From: an uncultured Oscillibacter sp.
GTDB lineage: Bacteria; Bacillota; Clostridia; Oscillospirales; Oscillospiraceae
Reading direction: 5' to 3'
NCBI GenBank assembly: GCA_947365245.1
Contig: CANAWG010000010.1
Location: 42,664 to 106,663 of the forward strand
DNA: 64,000 nt
The notes beneath the pieces are model-generated. The model searched no databases. It saw only the letters and a program-made list of their open reading frames with translations, and was not told the DNA's origin. Shown piece by piece: positions 8,414 to 16,957 of this stretch. Positions within the stretch are counted from its first letter, which is position 1. Every line of letters begins with the position of its first letter. The translations under genes were made by a program, and so were the position numbers.

Positions 8414-8896
8414 TCAATCCGCCAGCAGCTTTCGCAGCAGCTGCTTTGCCCGGGCGGCCCGCTTGCGGCAGGCCTCCGCCGTGGTGTGTAGCTCCTCCGC
8501 CGCCTCGGCGTAGGTACAGCCGTCCACCGCCAGGCGCTTGAGCAGGTACAGGTCCCGCCGGCTGACGAGGCCGTCGTACTCCACTTCCACGTCCACGGGG
8601 TCCCCGCCCGTTCCCAGGGCGGCCTCCGGCAGCTCCTCCGCGCTGACCAGCAGGCCCGCCTGCCGGCTCTGCCGGCGGAGCTGGTTGCGGAGGACGTTCT
8701 CCGTGATTTTTCTCAGCCACGTCTTGGGGTGCTGAATGTCTTGGTGCTGGACGGCCTCCCAGGCGATCAGGAACGTCTCCTGGACGGCCTCCTCCGCCGA
8801 GGGGCGGTCTGTGAGCTGGCAGGCGTAGTGGAAGAGCAGGGGCGCGTACTGCCGGTACCACTGCTCCATCAGCGCGGCCCTCTCCTGACTGTCCAA
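8414..8896 (-). CDS. ECF-type RNA polymerase sigma-70 family factor
   Basis: 160 aa with two sigma domains. Region 2 is visible in YRQYAPLLFHYACQLT and AVQETFLIAWEAVQ. Region 4 is a helix-turn-helix in CTYAEAAEELHTTAEACRKR near the C-terminus. It lacks regions 1 and 3, as expected for ECF factors of about 160-180 aa. The acidic linker between the domains is PVDVEVEYDG. The downstream 123-aa protein is its probable partner. Confidence 0.88.
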   Translation of the reverse strand: MDSQERAALMEQWYRQYAPLLFHYACQLTDRPSAEEAVQETFLIAWEAVQHQDIQHPKTWLRKITENVLRNQLRRQSRQAGLLVSAEELPEAALGTGGDPVDVEVEYDGLVSRRDLYLLKRLAVDGCTYAEAAEELHTTAEACRKRAARAKQLLRKLLAD

Positions 8897-9077
8897 GACG
8901 ATCCCTCCGATCTGGCGGTTTCTCCTGCTATTTTATGACGGTTTTCCGGCGAAATCAAGGCCCGCAAAAATCTTTTGAAAAATTTGTCCGGTTTTCCGCC
9001 TTTTGAGACACTATTTATCATAGAGGCGAAACCAAATCAGCGGCGGCCCCGTGCCGCCGGGAAAGGAAGTTATCAAA

Positions 9078-9665
9078 ATGAGAGTGACAGGCAATTCCAG
9101 AGCATGGGCCTCCCCGTATTCCGCATCCAAAAGCCGCCGGACGGAGAGCGATGCGGGATGGGGGAAGTACCTGGACGTGGAGGTCCAAAAGCGGAAGATG
9201 GCGGCCCTGCCGGAGAGGGGGTCCCTGGGTTCTGTATACATGCAGTTCAAGGAGGATTACAGGGCCTGGAAGGCCGGGCAGCCGGAGCCGGCCCTGCCGG
9301 ACTCCCAGGGCTGGACGGAGGAGAACCTGGCCTTTTTGAAGGAGCGCTTCGCCGGGGACCTGTCCGCCTTTGAAGTCTACGACGCCCTGGAGACCATGAG
9401 GCGCATGGGGGCCATCAGTCAGAAGGAGATGAATTACGCCGCGGGCAGTGTGATGATCGCAATAGACGCAAAGAATCTTAGCGGCTTTGTCTCCTCCGGA
9501 ATAGACCCGAATTCCAAAGAGGCGTGGCTCGGCGGGTTTGACAAGGCGCCCATGGTGGGCTTCCGCAGTCTGGACGACATCCTCTCCTGGGTGGAGAATT
9601 TCCGCACCGGGGACCACCCGGACGTGATCCCCCGCGCCGAGGCCGCGGCCCGGGGCTGGATCTGA
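9078..9665 (+). CDS. Hypothetical protein, related to the next gene
   Basis: 195 aa, soluble, not recognised. ATG 9078 is preferred over GTG 9051 because AAAGGAAG lies 9 bp upstream. The middle is helical (ENLAFLKERFAGDLSAFEVY, then a DALETMRRMGAISQKE helix). It shares a motif layout with the following protein: a 'DYRA' segment, then 'yD.L..mg.i...e.nY' (DALETMRRMGAISQKEMNYA here, IDDLCAYGVLDEADKNYI there). The two genes are 34 bp apart and probably form an operon. No signal peptide or catalytic motif is seen. Confidence 0.6.
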   Translation: MRVTGNSRAWASPYSASKSRRTESDAGWGKYLDVEVQKRKMAALPERGSLGSVYMQFKEDYRAWKAGQPEPALPDSQGWTEENLAFLKERFAGDLSAFEVYDALETMRRMGAISQKEMNYAAGSVMIAIDAKNLSGFVSSGIDPNSKEAWLGGFDKAPMVGFRSLDDILSWVENFRTGDHPDVIPRAEAAARGWI

Positions 9666-9699
9666 GAGGCCGGAGGAAAAGGAGGACAGGAGGATAAAT

Positions 9700-10272
9700 A
9701 TGATAGTAGGACGTACATCCGGGTGGGTTGACTCCAGCTGGTTCAACTACATCGAGATCCCCGGGATCGACCCCCAAAAGATGACTTATGGGGTGTTGAA
9801 GGACGAGTGCCGGGACCAGTTCCGGCAGGCCGTTCAGGCGAAGCGGGAGGAGCAGCGGCTGGCCTTTCAAACATTCAAGGAGGACGCCCGGAGGCGGGGA
9901 TCGTCCGTCCGTCTGACGGACGCGCAGCTGAGGCACCTCTCCGCCTCTTATAACCCGAGGGAGATGACCCGGGAGGACTACCGGGCCTTTATTGACGACC
10001 TCTGCGCCTACGGCGTCCTGGACGAGGCGGACAAAAACTACATCTCATACAGCGGCCTGACACCCATTGACTTCTCCGAACCGGCGTGTACCATCACCGC
10101 CGCACCCTATCAACCCTACAACAGGGATTTCTGGTCCAGCGGGGGCAACGTGCTGGACTGGTCGAAGTATCTCTCCACCTGGGAGTATTTCAATCCGGAT
10201 ACCAACCGGTTTGAGCCAACCCGGCGCGCCATCCTGTTCGACCGAATTCAGCAGGTGCTGGCAAAGATGTGA
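9700..10272 (+). CDS. Hypothetical protein, related to the previous gene
   Basis: 190 aa, soluble, not recognised. It starts at ATG 9700 behind GGAGGA. It has a charged helical N-terminal half (residues 30-65, QAVQAKREEQRLAFQTFKED) and a DYRAFIDDLCAYGVLDEADK segment resembling the upstream protein. The C-terminal third is aromatic (PYQPYNRDFW, WEYFNPDTNRFEP). The gene ends before a strong terminator. Such short paired proteins recur near regulatory genes in gut Clostridia, but I can assign no role. Confidence 0.6.
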   Translation: MIVGRTSGWVDSSWFNYIEIPGIDPQKMTYGVLKDECRDQFRQAVQAKREEQRLAFQTFKEDARRRGSSVRLTDAQLRHLSASYNPREMTREDYRAFIDDLCAYGVLDEADKNYISYSGLTPIDFSEPACTITAAPYQPYNRDFWSSGGNVLDWSKYLSTWEYFNPDTNRFEPTRRAILFDRIQQVLAKM

Positions 10273-10317
10273 ACGGGACTTCGCCCCGCCGCGGGCGGTA
10301 AAGAAGAGCAGAAAGGA

Positions 10318-10345
10318 GCGCCCCGCCGGTCCGGCGGGGCGCTTC
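10318..10345. terminator. Bidirectional terminator
   Basis: A perfect 12-bp GC stem (GCGCCCCGCCGG against CCGGCGGGGCGC) followed by TTCC lies between two convergent genes. Confidence 0.7.
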
Positions 10346-10349
10346 CTCG

Positions 10350-11309
10350 CTATGAGATCATCTCGCTTCCGATTTTGTAGCCGTCCCAGGTTCCCATCTC
10401 CGGCCAGAGGGCGGAGCAGTCGTAGAGGCAGTAGGCCGCCAGAGGGGTGCGCCACTTCTCCACGTCGAAGAACAGGATGGGCAGGGAGTAGACCTCCCCC
10501 TGGTGGCCGCTGTTGGCGCGGATGGAGAAGAGACACCCGTCCTCCCAGCTGTACCACAGGGGGGAGTCCCCCTCCGCCGGTTCCGGGGTGCTGAGGGAGG
10601 AGGCGGTGAGATAGCCCTGTTCCCGCAGCTCCTCAAAGGTGAGGTCCAGCGCCTCCGCGCCGTGGAGCTCCCCAAAGCGCCACACCAGGGCGGCTTTCTC
10701 GCTCTCCAGCAGGCCGCCGGGGGCCTGGGAGAGGTCCAGCGAGATGAGGGAGATCTTCTCGTTCAGGGCCGGGTCCTTTTCCCACAGGTCCTCCAGGGCC
10801 TGGAGGTACAATCCACACAGGTCGTAGTACCCCCCGCCGGGGCACTGGGGCGTGCCGATGGAATACCCGGAGACGGAATACACCTCCCCCAGCTGGGCGG
10901 GAAAGCTCTCCAGCACCAGTCCGTTGAAGACGATCTCCAGGGGCATCCCGTCGGTCAGGTCCCCGGAGGAGGCGGGCCGGCCGTCCAGGTAGACGGGGGT
11001 GTCCTCCGTCACGGTCAGACGGTAGACGCCCTTTCCGTCATGGCGGCCGTCATGACCGCCGGACAGCGGCGCGTCCAGCTCCGCCAGCAGGAGATTCCCC
11101 TCTTCTGCGCCGTCCACGACGCGGCAGGTGAGGTAGGCGGGGGTCTCGTCCTCCGCCAGGGAGGGGACGCCGTCAGGTTCCACCGGCTGGGTTTGACCGG
11201 CGGCGGCTCCGCCGCTGTCCGACGGAGAAGAGGACACGGCGGGAGCGGGTCCGCCGCAGGCGATGAGAAGCCCCAGGCACAGGAGCAGGGACAGCAGACA
11301 CTTTTTCAT
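10350..11309 (-). CDS. Predicted lipoprotein with DUF3221/OB-like domain
   Basis: 319 aa, starting at ATG 11309 behind AAGGAGGTC. The signal peptide MKKCLLSLLLCLGLLIACGG ends in a lipobox (LIAC). A Ser/Pro-rich linker follows, then a beta domain (about 90-170) with PVYLDGRPASSGDL and ESFPAQLGEVYSV, which resembles the DUF3221/YobA type of small lipoproteins. The C-terminal part (LFSIRANSGHQGEVYSLPI, WDGYKIGSEMIS) is a second unnamed domain. Function unknown; expected on the outer face of the membrane. Confidence 0.68.
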   Translation of the reverse strand: MKKCLLSLLLCLGLLIACGGPAPAVSSSPSDSGGAAAGQTQPVEPDGVPSLAEDETPAYLTCRVVDGAEEGNLLLAELDAPLSGGHDGRHDGKGVYRLTVTEDTPVYLDGRPASSGDLTDGMPLEIVFNGLVLESFPAQLGEVYSVSGYSIGTPQCPGGGYYDLCGLYLQALEDLWEKDPALNEKISLISLDLSQAPGGLLESEKAALVWRFGELHGAEALDLTFEELREQGYLTASSLSTPEPAEGDSPLWYSWEDGCLFSIRANSGHQGEVYSLPILFFDVEKWRTPLAAYCLYDCSALWPEMGTWDGYKIGSEMIS

Positions 11310-11409
11310 GGCACAGACCTCCTTTACCTGTTTAGTCGGGAGGAGAGGACATTTGGTTCCGCGAACAGGCAAAATTCTTTCGGCGGGGGGAGGAGAGCGG
11401 GGCAAACAG

Positions 11410-11438
11410 TTGACAATCCGGGCCGGAATGGATACAAT
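11410..11438 (+). promoter_or_regulatory. Promoter of proS
   Basis: TTGACA at 11410-11415, 17 bp, TACAAT at 11433-11438. The leader is only about 60 nt, too short for a T-box, so proS does not appear to be T-box controlled. Confidence 0.75.
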
Positions 11439-11505
11439 AGGAAACCAGTGAGAACCGCGGAAAGCGATCCGTGATATATTTTATAGAGCAAAGGAATGTT
11501 AAGTT

Positions 11506-12945
11506 ATGGCACAGGATAAGAGACAGGTGGACGCCATCACCGCCCGGGACGTGGACTTCGCCCAGTGGTATACCGACGTCTGCAAGAAGGCCGAGCTCAT
11601 CGACTACACCTCCGTCAAGGGGATGTTCATCTACCGCCCCTATGGCTACGCTATATGGGAGAACATCCAGGCGGAGCTGGACCGGCGCTTCAAGGCCGCG
11701 GGCCACGAGAACGTGTACCTCCCGGTGCTGATGCCCGAGTCCCTGCTCCAAAAGGAGAAGGACCACGTGGAGGGCTTTGCCCCGGAGTGCGCCTGGGTGA
11801 CCATGGGCGGCAGTGAAAAACTGGAGGACCGGCTGGCCATCCGCCCCACCAGCGAGACCCTCTTCTGCGAGCACTACGCCAATATCATCCACTCCTGGCG
11901 GGACCTGCCCAAGCTGTACAACCAGTGGTGCAGCGTTCTCCGGTGGGAGAAGACCAGCCGCCCGTTCCTGCGTCACCGGGAGTTTTTGTGGCAGGAGGGC
12001 CACACCATGCACGCCACGGCGGAAGAGGCCCGGGAAGAGACCATGCGGATGCTGAACATCTACGCCGACTTCATGGAGAACTATCTGGCCATGCCCGTGG
12101 TCCGGGGCCGCAAGACGGACAAGGAGAAGTTTAAGGGCGCGGAGGAGACCTACACCGTGGAGTGCATGATGCACGACCACAAGGCCCTCCAGGGCGGCAC
12201 CAGCCACTACTTTGGAGACGGCTTCGCCAAGGCCTTTGACGTGACGTTCACCGGCAGGGACAACCAGCTCCACCACCCCCACCAGACCAGCTGGGGCGTC
12301 TCTACCCGGATGATCGGCGGCATCATCATGACCCACGGCGACGACAACGGCCTGGTCCTGCCCCCCCGGGTGGCCCCCATCCAGGCGGTGGTGATTCCCG
12401 TGGCGGCCCACAAGCCCGGCGTGCTGGACGCGGCGGCGGCCCTGCGGGACCGGCTGACGGCGGCGGGCCTGCGGGTGAAGATGGACGACAGCGACAACAG
12501 CCCCGGCTGGAAGTTCGCCGAATACGAGATGAAAGGCGTGCCCCTGCGCCTGGAGATCGGCCCCAAGGACATGGAGAAGGACCAGTGCGTCATCGCCCGC
12601 CGGGACACCGGGGAGAAGACCGCGGTCCCCCTGGACGCCCTGGAGGAGACGGTGAAGAAGCTCCTGGACGAGGTCCACGACAATATGTACGCCATGGCGG
12701 CGAAAAACCTCCGGGACAACACCTTTGACATCAGCTCCCCGGAGGAGGCCAAGGCCATCGCCGAGGGCAAGGGCGGCTTCCTCCGCTCCAAGTGGTGCGG
12801 CAGCCTGGAGTGCGAGATGGCCATGAAAGAGCGGGCCGGCGTCACCTCCCGGTGTATGCCCCTCCAGCAGAGCGGCACGGAGGGCGTCTGCCCGGTCTGC
12901 GGGAAGAAGTGCACCACCGACATCTACTGGGGCGTCGCCTACTGA
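11506..12945 (+). CDS. proS: Prolyl-tRNA synthetase, archaeal/eukaryote-like short form
   Basis: Charges tRNA-Pro with proline. At 479 aa without the inserted YbaK editing domain, it is the ProS type 3 form. Class II motifs are visible: motif 2 in RWEKTSRPFLRHREFLWQE, a TSET motif in AIRPTSETLF, and motif 3 near GVSTRMIGGIIMTHGDDNGL. The anticodon-binding domain follows, then a C-terminal zinc-ribbon-like end with CPVCGKKC and the terminal tyrosine typical of this class. Editing of mis-charged Ala-tRNA would need a free-standing protein elsewhere. Confidence 0.96.
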   Translation: MAQDKRQVDAITARDVDFAQWYTDVCKKAELIDYTSVKGMFIYRPYGYAIWENIQAELDRRFKAAGHENVYLPVLMPESLLQKEKDHVEGFAPECAWVTMGGSEKLEDRLAIRPTSETLFCEHYANIIHSWRDLPKLYNQWCSVLRWEKTSRPFLRHREFLWQEGHTMHATAEEAREETMRMLNIYADFMENYLAMPVVRGRKTDKEKFKGAEETYTVECMMHDHKALQGGTSHYFGDGFAKAFDVTFTGRDNQLHHPHQTSWGVSTRMIGGIIMTHGDDNGLVLPPRVAPIQAVVIPVAAHKPGVLDAAAALRDRLTAAGLRVKMDDSDNSPGWKFAEYEMKGVPLRLEIGPKDMEKDQCVIARRDTGEKTAVPLDALEETVKKLLDEVHDNMYAMAAKNLRDNTFDISSPEEAKAIAEGKGGFLRSKWCGSLECEMAMKERAGVTSRCMPLQQSGTEGVCPVCGKKCTTDIYWGVAY

Positions 12946-12952
12946 GAGAACA

Positions 12953-12988
12953 AAGCGGAGAGGCATGGACCTCTCCGCTTCTCTTTTT
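12953..12988 (+). terminator. Terminator of proS
   Basis: AAGCGGAGAGG pairs with CCTCTCCGCTT, followed by CTCTTTTT. Confidence 0.85.
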
Positions 12989-13020
12989 CGCCTCGTCTTA
13001 AGCGCCACGCACCGCAGAAC

Positions 13021-13058
13021 AAAACGCCCGCCGCCCCGGGAGGGCGGCGGGCGTTTTT
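13021..13058. terminator. Terminator for the zinc-ribbon gene (minus), possibly bidirectional
   Basis: ACGCCCGCCGCCC pairs with GGGCGGCGGGCGT. There are T-runs on both sides, so it can work in either direction between proS and the convergent gene. Confidence 0.8.
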
Positions 13059-13076
13059 CGTTTGGATGTACCGGAA

Positions 13077-13448
13077 TCACTCCATGGGCGCGCCGCAGTG
13101 GGGGCAGAACTTGCTGTCGCTGACGGCGCCGCAGATGGGGCACGCCCTCTCGCCCTCGGGGGTCTCCACGGGCTCCTCCCGCACGGGCTTGCTGGCCTCC
13201 AGCTCCGCGATCTTCGCCTTGGAGGCGCTGACGGCCTCCACCAGGTCCCGCACCGCGTCGGGGATCTCGCCCTCGTACTCGCTGACGAACCACTCGCCGA
13301 TGGTGCGGTAGTTCTTGTCCATCTCCCGCTGCTCTCCGGCGATGGCCACGTTGACCTTTGCCAGCTCCGCGGCGTCTTTCGCCTTGTCCGCCGCCACGGC
13401 GGCCATGTCCTTTGCCTTTTTGGTCAGCTCGTCAAAAGAAAATGCCAT
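13077..13448 (-). CDS. Coiled-coil protein with C-terminal zinc ribbon
   Basis: 123 aa. The N-terminal half is Ala/Lys-rich and helical (MAFSFDELTKKAKDMAAVAA). A further helix with AVSASKAKIAELEASK leads to a C-terminal zinc ribbon, CPICGAVSDSKFCPHCG, followed by APME. Small proteins of this layout are common in Clostridia and have no assigned role. The start at ATG 13448 has GAAAGGGG upstream. It is monocistronic, between two terminator-like regions. Confidence 0.75.
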   Translation of the reverse strand: MAFSFDELTKKAKDMAAVAADKAKDAAELAKVNVAIAGEQREMDKNYRTIGEWFVSEYEGEIPDAVRDLVEAVSASKAKIAELEASKPVREEPVETPEGERACPICGAVSDSKFCPHCGAPME

Positions 13449-13670
13449 ATTTCCAAACCCCTTTCTGTATCATCAGGCTCTTCCTGCGCTTATGTGATGG
13501 TCTCAGTATACTCCTGTGTCCCGTCAAAAGCAACAGAAATTCTATAAATTTACAGTTCGTTTTCATCCTGTTCACAGGCGGTATTTGGGAAAAGGGCAAA
13601 AGGGGGCTGGCGTTTTTCCGGGATATATGGTATGATTTTCATGACAATCTGATGCGAGGAGGTCCACCCC

Positions 13671-14630
13671 ATGGTGCGCAATGAGTTTACCTTCCCCTCC
13701 GCCGACGGGAAGACCGCCGTCCACGCGGTGGACTGGCTGCCGGAGGGGCGGCCCAGAGCGGTTTTGCAGATCTCCCACGGCGTGGCGGAGTACATTCTGC
13801 GGTACGAGCCCCTGGCGGAGTACCTCACGGCCCGGGGCTTTGCCGTGGGCGGCCACGACCACCTGGGCCACGGCGGCTCCGTGGCCCCCGGCGCCGCGCG
13901 GCTGTACTTCGGACCCAAGGGCAGCTGGAACTGGGTGGTGGACGACATCTACACCCGGTACGGCCTGCTGAAAAAACAGTTCCCGGACATCCCCCTCTTC
14001 CTGCTGGGCCACTCCATGGGCTCGTTTCTGGCCCGGACGTACCTGATCCGCCGGCCCGGCACCGTGGACGGCTGCATCCTCATGGGCACCGGGCAGATGC
14101 CCGCCGCCGTTGTGGCCGGGGGCAGGGCCGTGGCCGCCCTGGAGCGCCGCCGGGTGGGGGCGGATCAGACCTCCCCCGTGGTGGACAAACTGGCCTTTGG
14201 GGCGTACAATAAACGCTTTGCCCCCAACCGCACCGCCTTTGACTGGCTGTCCCTGAACCCGGACAATGTGGACCGCTACATCGCCGACCCCCTCTGCGGC
14301 GGAAACGCCTCCATCGGCCTCTTCCGGGAGATGCTGTGGGGCCTGCGCTTCATCGCCAACCCCGCGAACCTGAAAAGGATGAACGCCAACACCCCCATCC
14401 TCTTCATCTCCGGAGCCATGGACCCGGTGGGGGACTGCGGCAGGGGCGTCCGGCGGGCCTACCGCAGCTTTTTGAAGGCCGGGGTCCGGGACGTGTCCAT
14501 CCAACTCTACCCGGAGCTGCGCCACGAGATCTTAAACGAGACCTGCCGGGAGGAGGTCTTCCGGGACCTGTACCTGTGGCTGACGGAAAAGGCCGGCCTG
14601 CCCCGGACGGCGCCGGCGGAGCTGGTCTAA
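13671..14630 (+). CDS. Alpha/beta hydrolase (serine aminopeptidase S33 / lysophospholipase-like)
   Basis: 319 aa with the alpha/beta hydrolase fold. The oxyanion region is QISHGVAEY, the conserved HDHLGHG follows, the nucleophile elbow is GHSMGS near residue 115, and the acid and histidine lie in ISGAMDPVG and LRHEIL. The layout matches monoacylglycerol lipase/lysophospholipase-type cytoplasmic esterases. The substrate is not predictable. It starts at ATG 13671 behind GAGGAGG. Its TAA stop directly abuts a 160-bp repeat element. Confidence 0.88.
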   Translation: MVRNEFTFPSADGKTAVHAVDWLPEGRPRAVLQISHGVAEYILRYEPLAEYLTARGFAVGGHDHLGHGGSVAPGAARLYFGPKGSWNWVVDDIYTRYGLLKKQFPDIPLFLLGHSMGSFLARTYLIRRPGTVDGCILMGTGQMPAAVVAGGRAVAALERRRVGADQTSPVVDKLAFGAYNKRFAPNRTAFDWLSLNPDNVDRYIADPLCGGNASIGLFREMLWGLRFIANPANLKRMNANTPILFISGAMDPVGDCGRGVRRAYRSFLKAGVRDVSIQLYPELRHEILNETCREEVFRDLYLWLTEKAGLPRTAPAELV

Positions 14631-14790
14631 GAAGCTGTACCAATAGCCTCAACACAAATCTTTGCGGCCAAAATTGCTGCTGGCTGCGTTAAAAAAATTT
14701 GAAATACACAGAGTATTCCTGCGATTTTTTGCCTTGCCATCCACAATTTTGGCTCGCAAATCTGTATGCTTCAGCTAATGGTACAGCTTC
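14631..14790 (+). repeat. 160-bp palindromic element, copy 1
   Basis: Ends are inverted: GAAGCTGTACCAATAGC and GCTAATGGTACAGCTTC. The interior is also an imperfect palindrome (CAAATCTTTGCGGCCAAAATTG against CAATTTTGGC.CGCAAATCTG), with the apex near ATACACAGAGTAT. It fills almost exactly the gap between two convergent stop codons (TAA 14628-14630 and minus-strand TAG 14790-14792). A second copy lies at 16798-16957. It carries no ORF and looks like a MITE or large REP-type element. Confidence 0.85.
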
Positions 14791-15317
14791 TAGAGGCTCC
14801 ATCCGGTGATCCGCAGCTCCTCCACGTTGTGGGTCACCTGGAGAAACCGGGCGGAGCACACCGCATCCACGGCGAATACCAGGGCAAAGACCAGCGTCCC
14901 CCAGGCCGGAATGGCCGCCGCCAGACCGGCCACCAGCGGGTGGACGTATTGGACGGCCAGCACCGTCAGCACGCCCCAGGCCAGGGTAAAGGGCAGGCAG
15001 ACCCGCCCGCCCAGGCTGCCGGGCAAGTGGGAGTAGTCCCAGAACTTCACGCCCAGGAACGTCTCATAGGCCCAGTGGACGGCGTACTCCACCGCCGTGG
15101 CCGCCGCCGCGCCGGCAAGGATCAGCCACGGCCCCTGCCGCCAGGACGCCGGCAGGGCCAGCACCGCCAGCATCCCCAGGCCGTACACCGGGCACAGCGG
15201 CAGCAGCAAAAAGCACTTCCGCTCCCGGCGCTCCGCCCGGGTGAGCGCCGCGAACGCCCGCTCCAGCAGATATCCCCCAAAGCTGTAAATCCAAAAAAAC
15301 CAGAGCAAATCTGTCAT
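14790..15317 (-). CDS. Integral membrane protein, putative ABC transporter permease (CmpB type)
   Basis: 175 aa with about five membrane segments. It has the PF06541-like opening MTDLLWFFWIYSFGGYLLER and the signature WDYSHLPGSLGGRVCLPF. Despite the family name, transport activity has not been shown for most members. ATG 15317 has GGAGGTT upstream; an upstream extension of the frame has none. The TAG stop overlaps the last base of the 160-bp element. Confidence 0.75.
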   Translation of the reverse strand: MTDLLWFFWIYSFGGYLLERAFAALTRAERRERKCFLLLPLCPVYGLGMLAVLALPASWRQGPWLILAGAAAATAVEYAVHWAYETFLGVKFWDYSHLPGSLGGRVCLPFTLAWGVLTVLAVQYVHPLVAGLAAAIPAWGTLVFALVFAVDAVCSARFLQVTHNVEELRITGWSL

Positions 15318-15532
15318 ACATTCAACCTCCAGCATCCATTGTGTCCCCGGGAGTGGGAAACTATTACTTCTGAACGGCAGGAAGTAACAGCCGCCATATT
15401 TTGCGGTTGCCGCCGCTTTGCGGCGGCGGGCAAAATGGCGCAAATCAAATGTATTATTTTCAAATTTTTAATTCGAAAATAATATTCCGGCGGGACGCCG
15501 GCAGATTTTGCGGGAGAGAGAGGTCATCCATT

Positions 15533-16105
15533 ATGCCGGATACATGGGAATCCCTGAGACAGGAATGTCTCCAGTGCCGGGGCTGCGCCCTGGCGGAAAC
15601 GCGCACCAACGTGGTCTTTGGCGACGGCTCCACAGACGCGGAAATTCTCTTTGTGGGCGAGGGCCCCGGCCAGCACGAGGACGAGCAGGGCATCCCCTTT
15701 GTGGGCCGGGGCGGCCAGCTGCTGGACGAGATGCTGGAGATGGTATACCTGGACCGCACCAAGGTCTACATCGCCAACGTGGTCAAGTGCCGTCCGCCCC
15801 AGAACCGGGATCCTCTGAACGTGGAGGAGGACGCCTGCATCGGCTACCTCCAGCGCCAGATCGCCCTGCTGCGGCCCAAGATCCTGGTGTGCCTGGGGCG
15901 GATCGCCGCCAAGGCCATCATCAAGCAGGATTTCAAGATCACCCAGGAGCACGGCCAGTGGTTTGAACGGGACGGTATCCAGATGACCGCCATCTACCAC
16001 CCGGCGGCGCTGCTGCGGGACCCCCGGAAGCGGCCGGAGACCTTCGAGGACCTGAAGGCCATCCAGGCCAAGGCCCGGGAGCTGTGCACCCGCACAACAG
16101 TCTGA
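15533..16105 (+). CDS. Uracil-DNA glycosylase, family 4 (Fe-S)
   Basis: Removes uracil from DNA in base-excision repair. 190 aa, with the family 4/5 motif 1 GEGPGQHEDEQGIPFVGRGG and motif 2 HPAALLRDP. Cysteines for the [4Fe-4S] cluster lie in CLQCRGC near the N-terminus, and two more lie in VVKCRPP and LVCLG. The start at ATG 15533 has GAGAGAGG upstream. AT-rich sequence at 15440-15490 probably holds the promoter. Confidence 0.93.
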   Translation: MPDTWESLRQECLQCRGCALAETRTNVVFGDGSTDAEILFVGEGPGQHEDEQGIPFVGRGGQLLDEMLEMVYLDRTKVYIANVVKCRPPQNRDPLNVEEDACIGYLQRQIALLRPKILVCLGRIAAKAIIKQDFKITQEHGQWFERDGIQMTAIYHPAALLRDPRKRPETFEDLKAIQAKARELCTRTTV

Positions 16106-16110
16106 GAGGG

Positions 16111-16137
16111 ACGGGAGGGCGCTGCCCTCCCGTTTTT
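16111..16137 (+). terminator. Terminator of the uracil-DNA glycosylase gene
   Basis: ACGGGAGGGC, loop GCT, GCCCTCCCGT, then TTTT. Confidence 0.88.
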
Positions 16138-16146
16138 GCGGCCTGA

Positions 16147-16178
16147 TTGTAAACCTATTTTAAATTTATAGTTGACAA
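16147..16178 (+). promoter_or_regulatory. BirA operator before bioY
   Basis: TTGTAAACC at 16147-16155 and AGTTGACAA at 16170-16178, with 14 bp between, match the TTGTAAACC-N14/16-GGTTTACAA biotin-repressor operator. The right half-site overlaps the -35 box, so bound BirA would block transcription. A BirA with a DNA-binding domain is encoded at 28958. Confidence 0.72.
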
Positions 16179-16200
16179 CTGAGGAAAAATCGGGTATGCT
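16172..16200 (+). promoter_or_regulatory. Promoter of bioY
   Basis: TTGACA at 16172-16177, 17 bp, TATGCT at 16195-16200. Confidence 0.75.
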
Positions 16201-16230
16201 TCTCCCATAAGAAAAAAGGAGGACGCCCCC

Positions 16231-16797
16231 ATGGTTTCCAAAGACGCCGCCGCGCCCCGTTTTCGGACGCTGGACCTGACTTACATCGCGCTGTTCGCCG
16301 TGCTGATGGCCGTCTGCGCCTGGATCTCCACGCCCAAGACCCCCATTTCCGTGCCGTTCACACTCCAGACTTTCGCCGTGTTCGCGGCCCTCACCATCCT
16401 GGGGGGCCGGCGGGGGCTGTGGGCCGTGCTGGTGTACCTGCTGATGGGCCTGGTGGGCCTGCCGGTGTTCACCGGCTTCCAGGGGGGGCCCGGGGTGCTG
16501 CTGGGCACCACCGGCGGCTACATCATCGGCTTTGCGGGCTCCGCCCTGGTGTACTGGCTGGTGACCGCGAAGCTTGGAAGAGGCCTGTCGGGCATGGTCT
16601 GCGGGTGTCTCCTGGGGCTTCTGGTGTGCTACGCTTTCGGCACCGCCTGGTTTTTGACCCTCTATACCAGCACCAAGGGGCCCATCAGTCTGGCGGCGGC
16701 CCTGATGGCCTGCGTGGTTCCTTTCATCGTGCCGGACCTTTTGAAGATGGCCCTGGCGGTGCTGCTGGCCCGCCGGGTGGGGAAGTACCTGAGGTAA
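16231..16797 (+). CDS. bioY: Biotin transporter substrate-binding (S) component
   Basis: The biotin-capturing membrane subunit of an ECF transporter; the shared energy module is not in this window. 188 aa with six membrane segments, and BioY motifs IALFAVLMAVCAWIS, PFTLQTFAVF, LMGLVGLPVF and GGYIIGF. It starts at ATG 16231 behind AAAGGAGG. It is single-gene and apparently controlled by BirA through the operator at its promoter. The TAA stop is immediately followed by the second 160-bp repeat. Confidence 0.94.
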   Translation: MVSKDAAAPRFRTLDLTYIALFAVLMAVCAWISTPKTPISVPFTLQTFAVFAALTILGGRRGLWAVLVYLLMGLVGLPVFTGFQGGPGVLLGTTGGYIIGFAGSALVYWLVTAKLGRGLSGMVCGCLLGLLVCYAFGTAWFLTLYTSTKGPISLAAALMACVVPFIVPDLLKMALAVLLARRVGKYLR

Positions 16798-16957
16798 GAA
16801 GCTGCACCAATAGCCTCAGCACAAATCTTTGCGGCCAAAATTGCCGCTGACTGCGTTAAAAAATCTTGAAATATACAAAGTATTCCTGCGATTTTTTGCC
16901 TTGCCATCGCCAATTTTGCCTCCCAAATCTGTATGCTTCGGCTAATGGTACAGCTTC
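16798..16957 (+). repeat. 160-bp palindromic element, copy 2
   Basis: Same length and orientation as the copy at 14631-14790, with a modest number of differences. The ends are GAAGCTGCACCAATAGC and GCTAATGGTACAGCTTC. It starts at the base after the bioY TAA stop and is followed again by TAA, which suggests a 3-bp TAA target duplication. Confidence 0.85.

Noticed and set aside
11439..11505. A T-box leader for proS
   Set aside because: The leader is about 60 nt and has no GGTGG-type T-box sequence or terminator.
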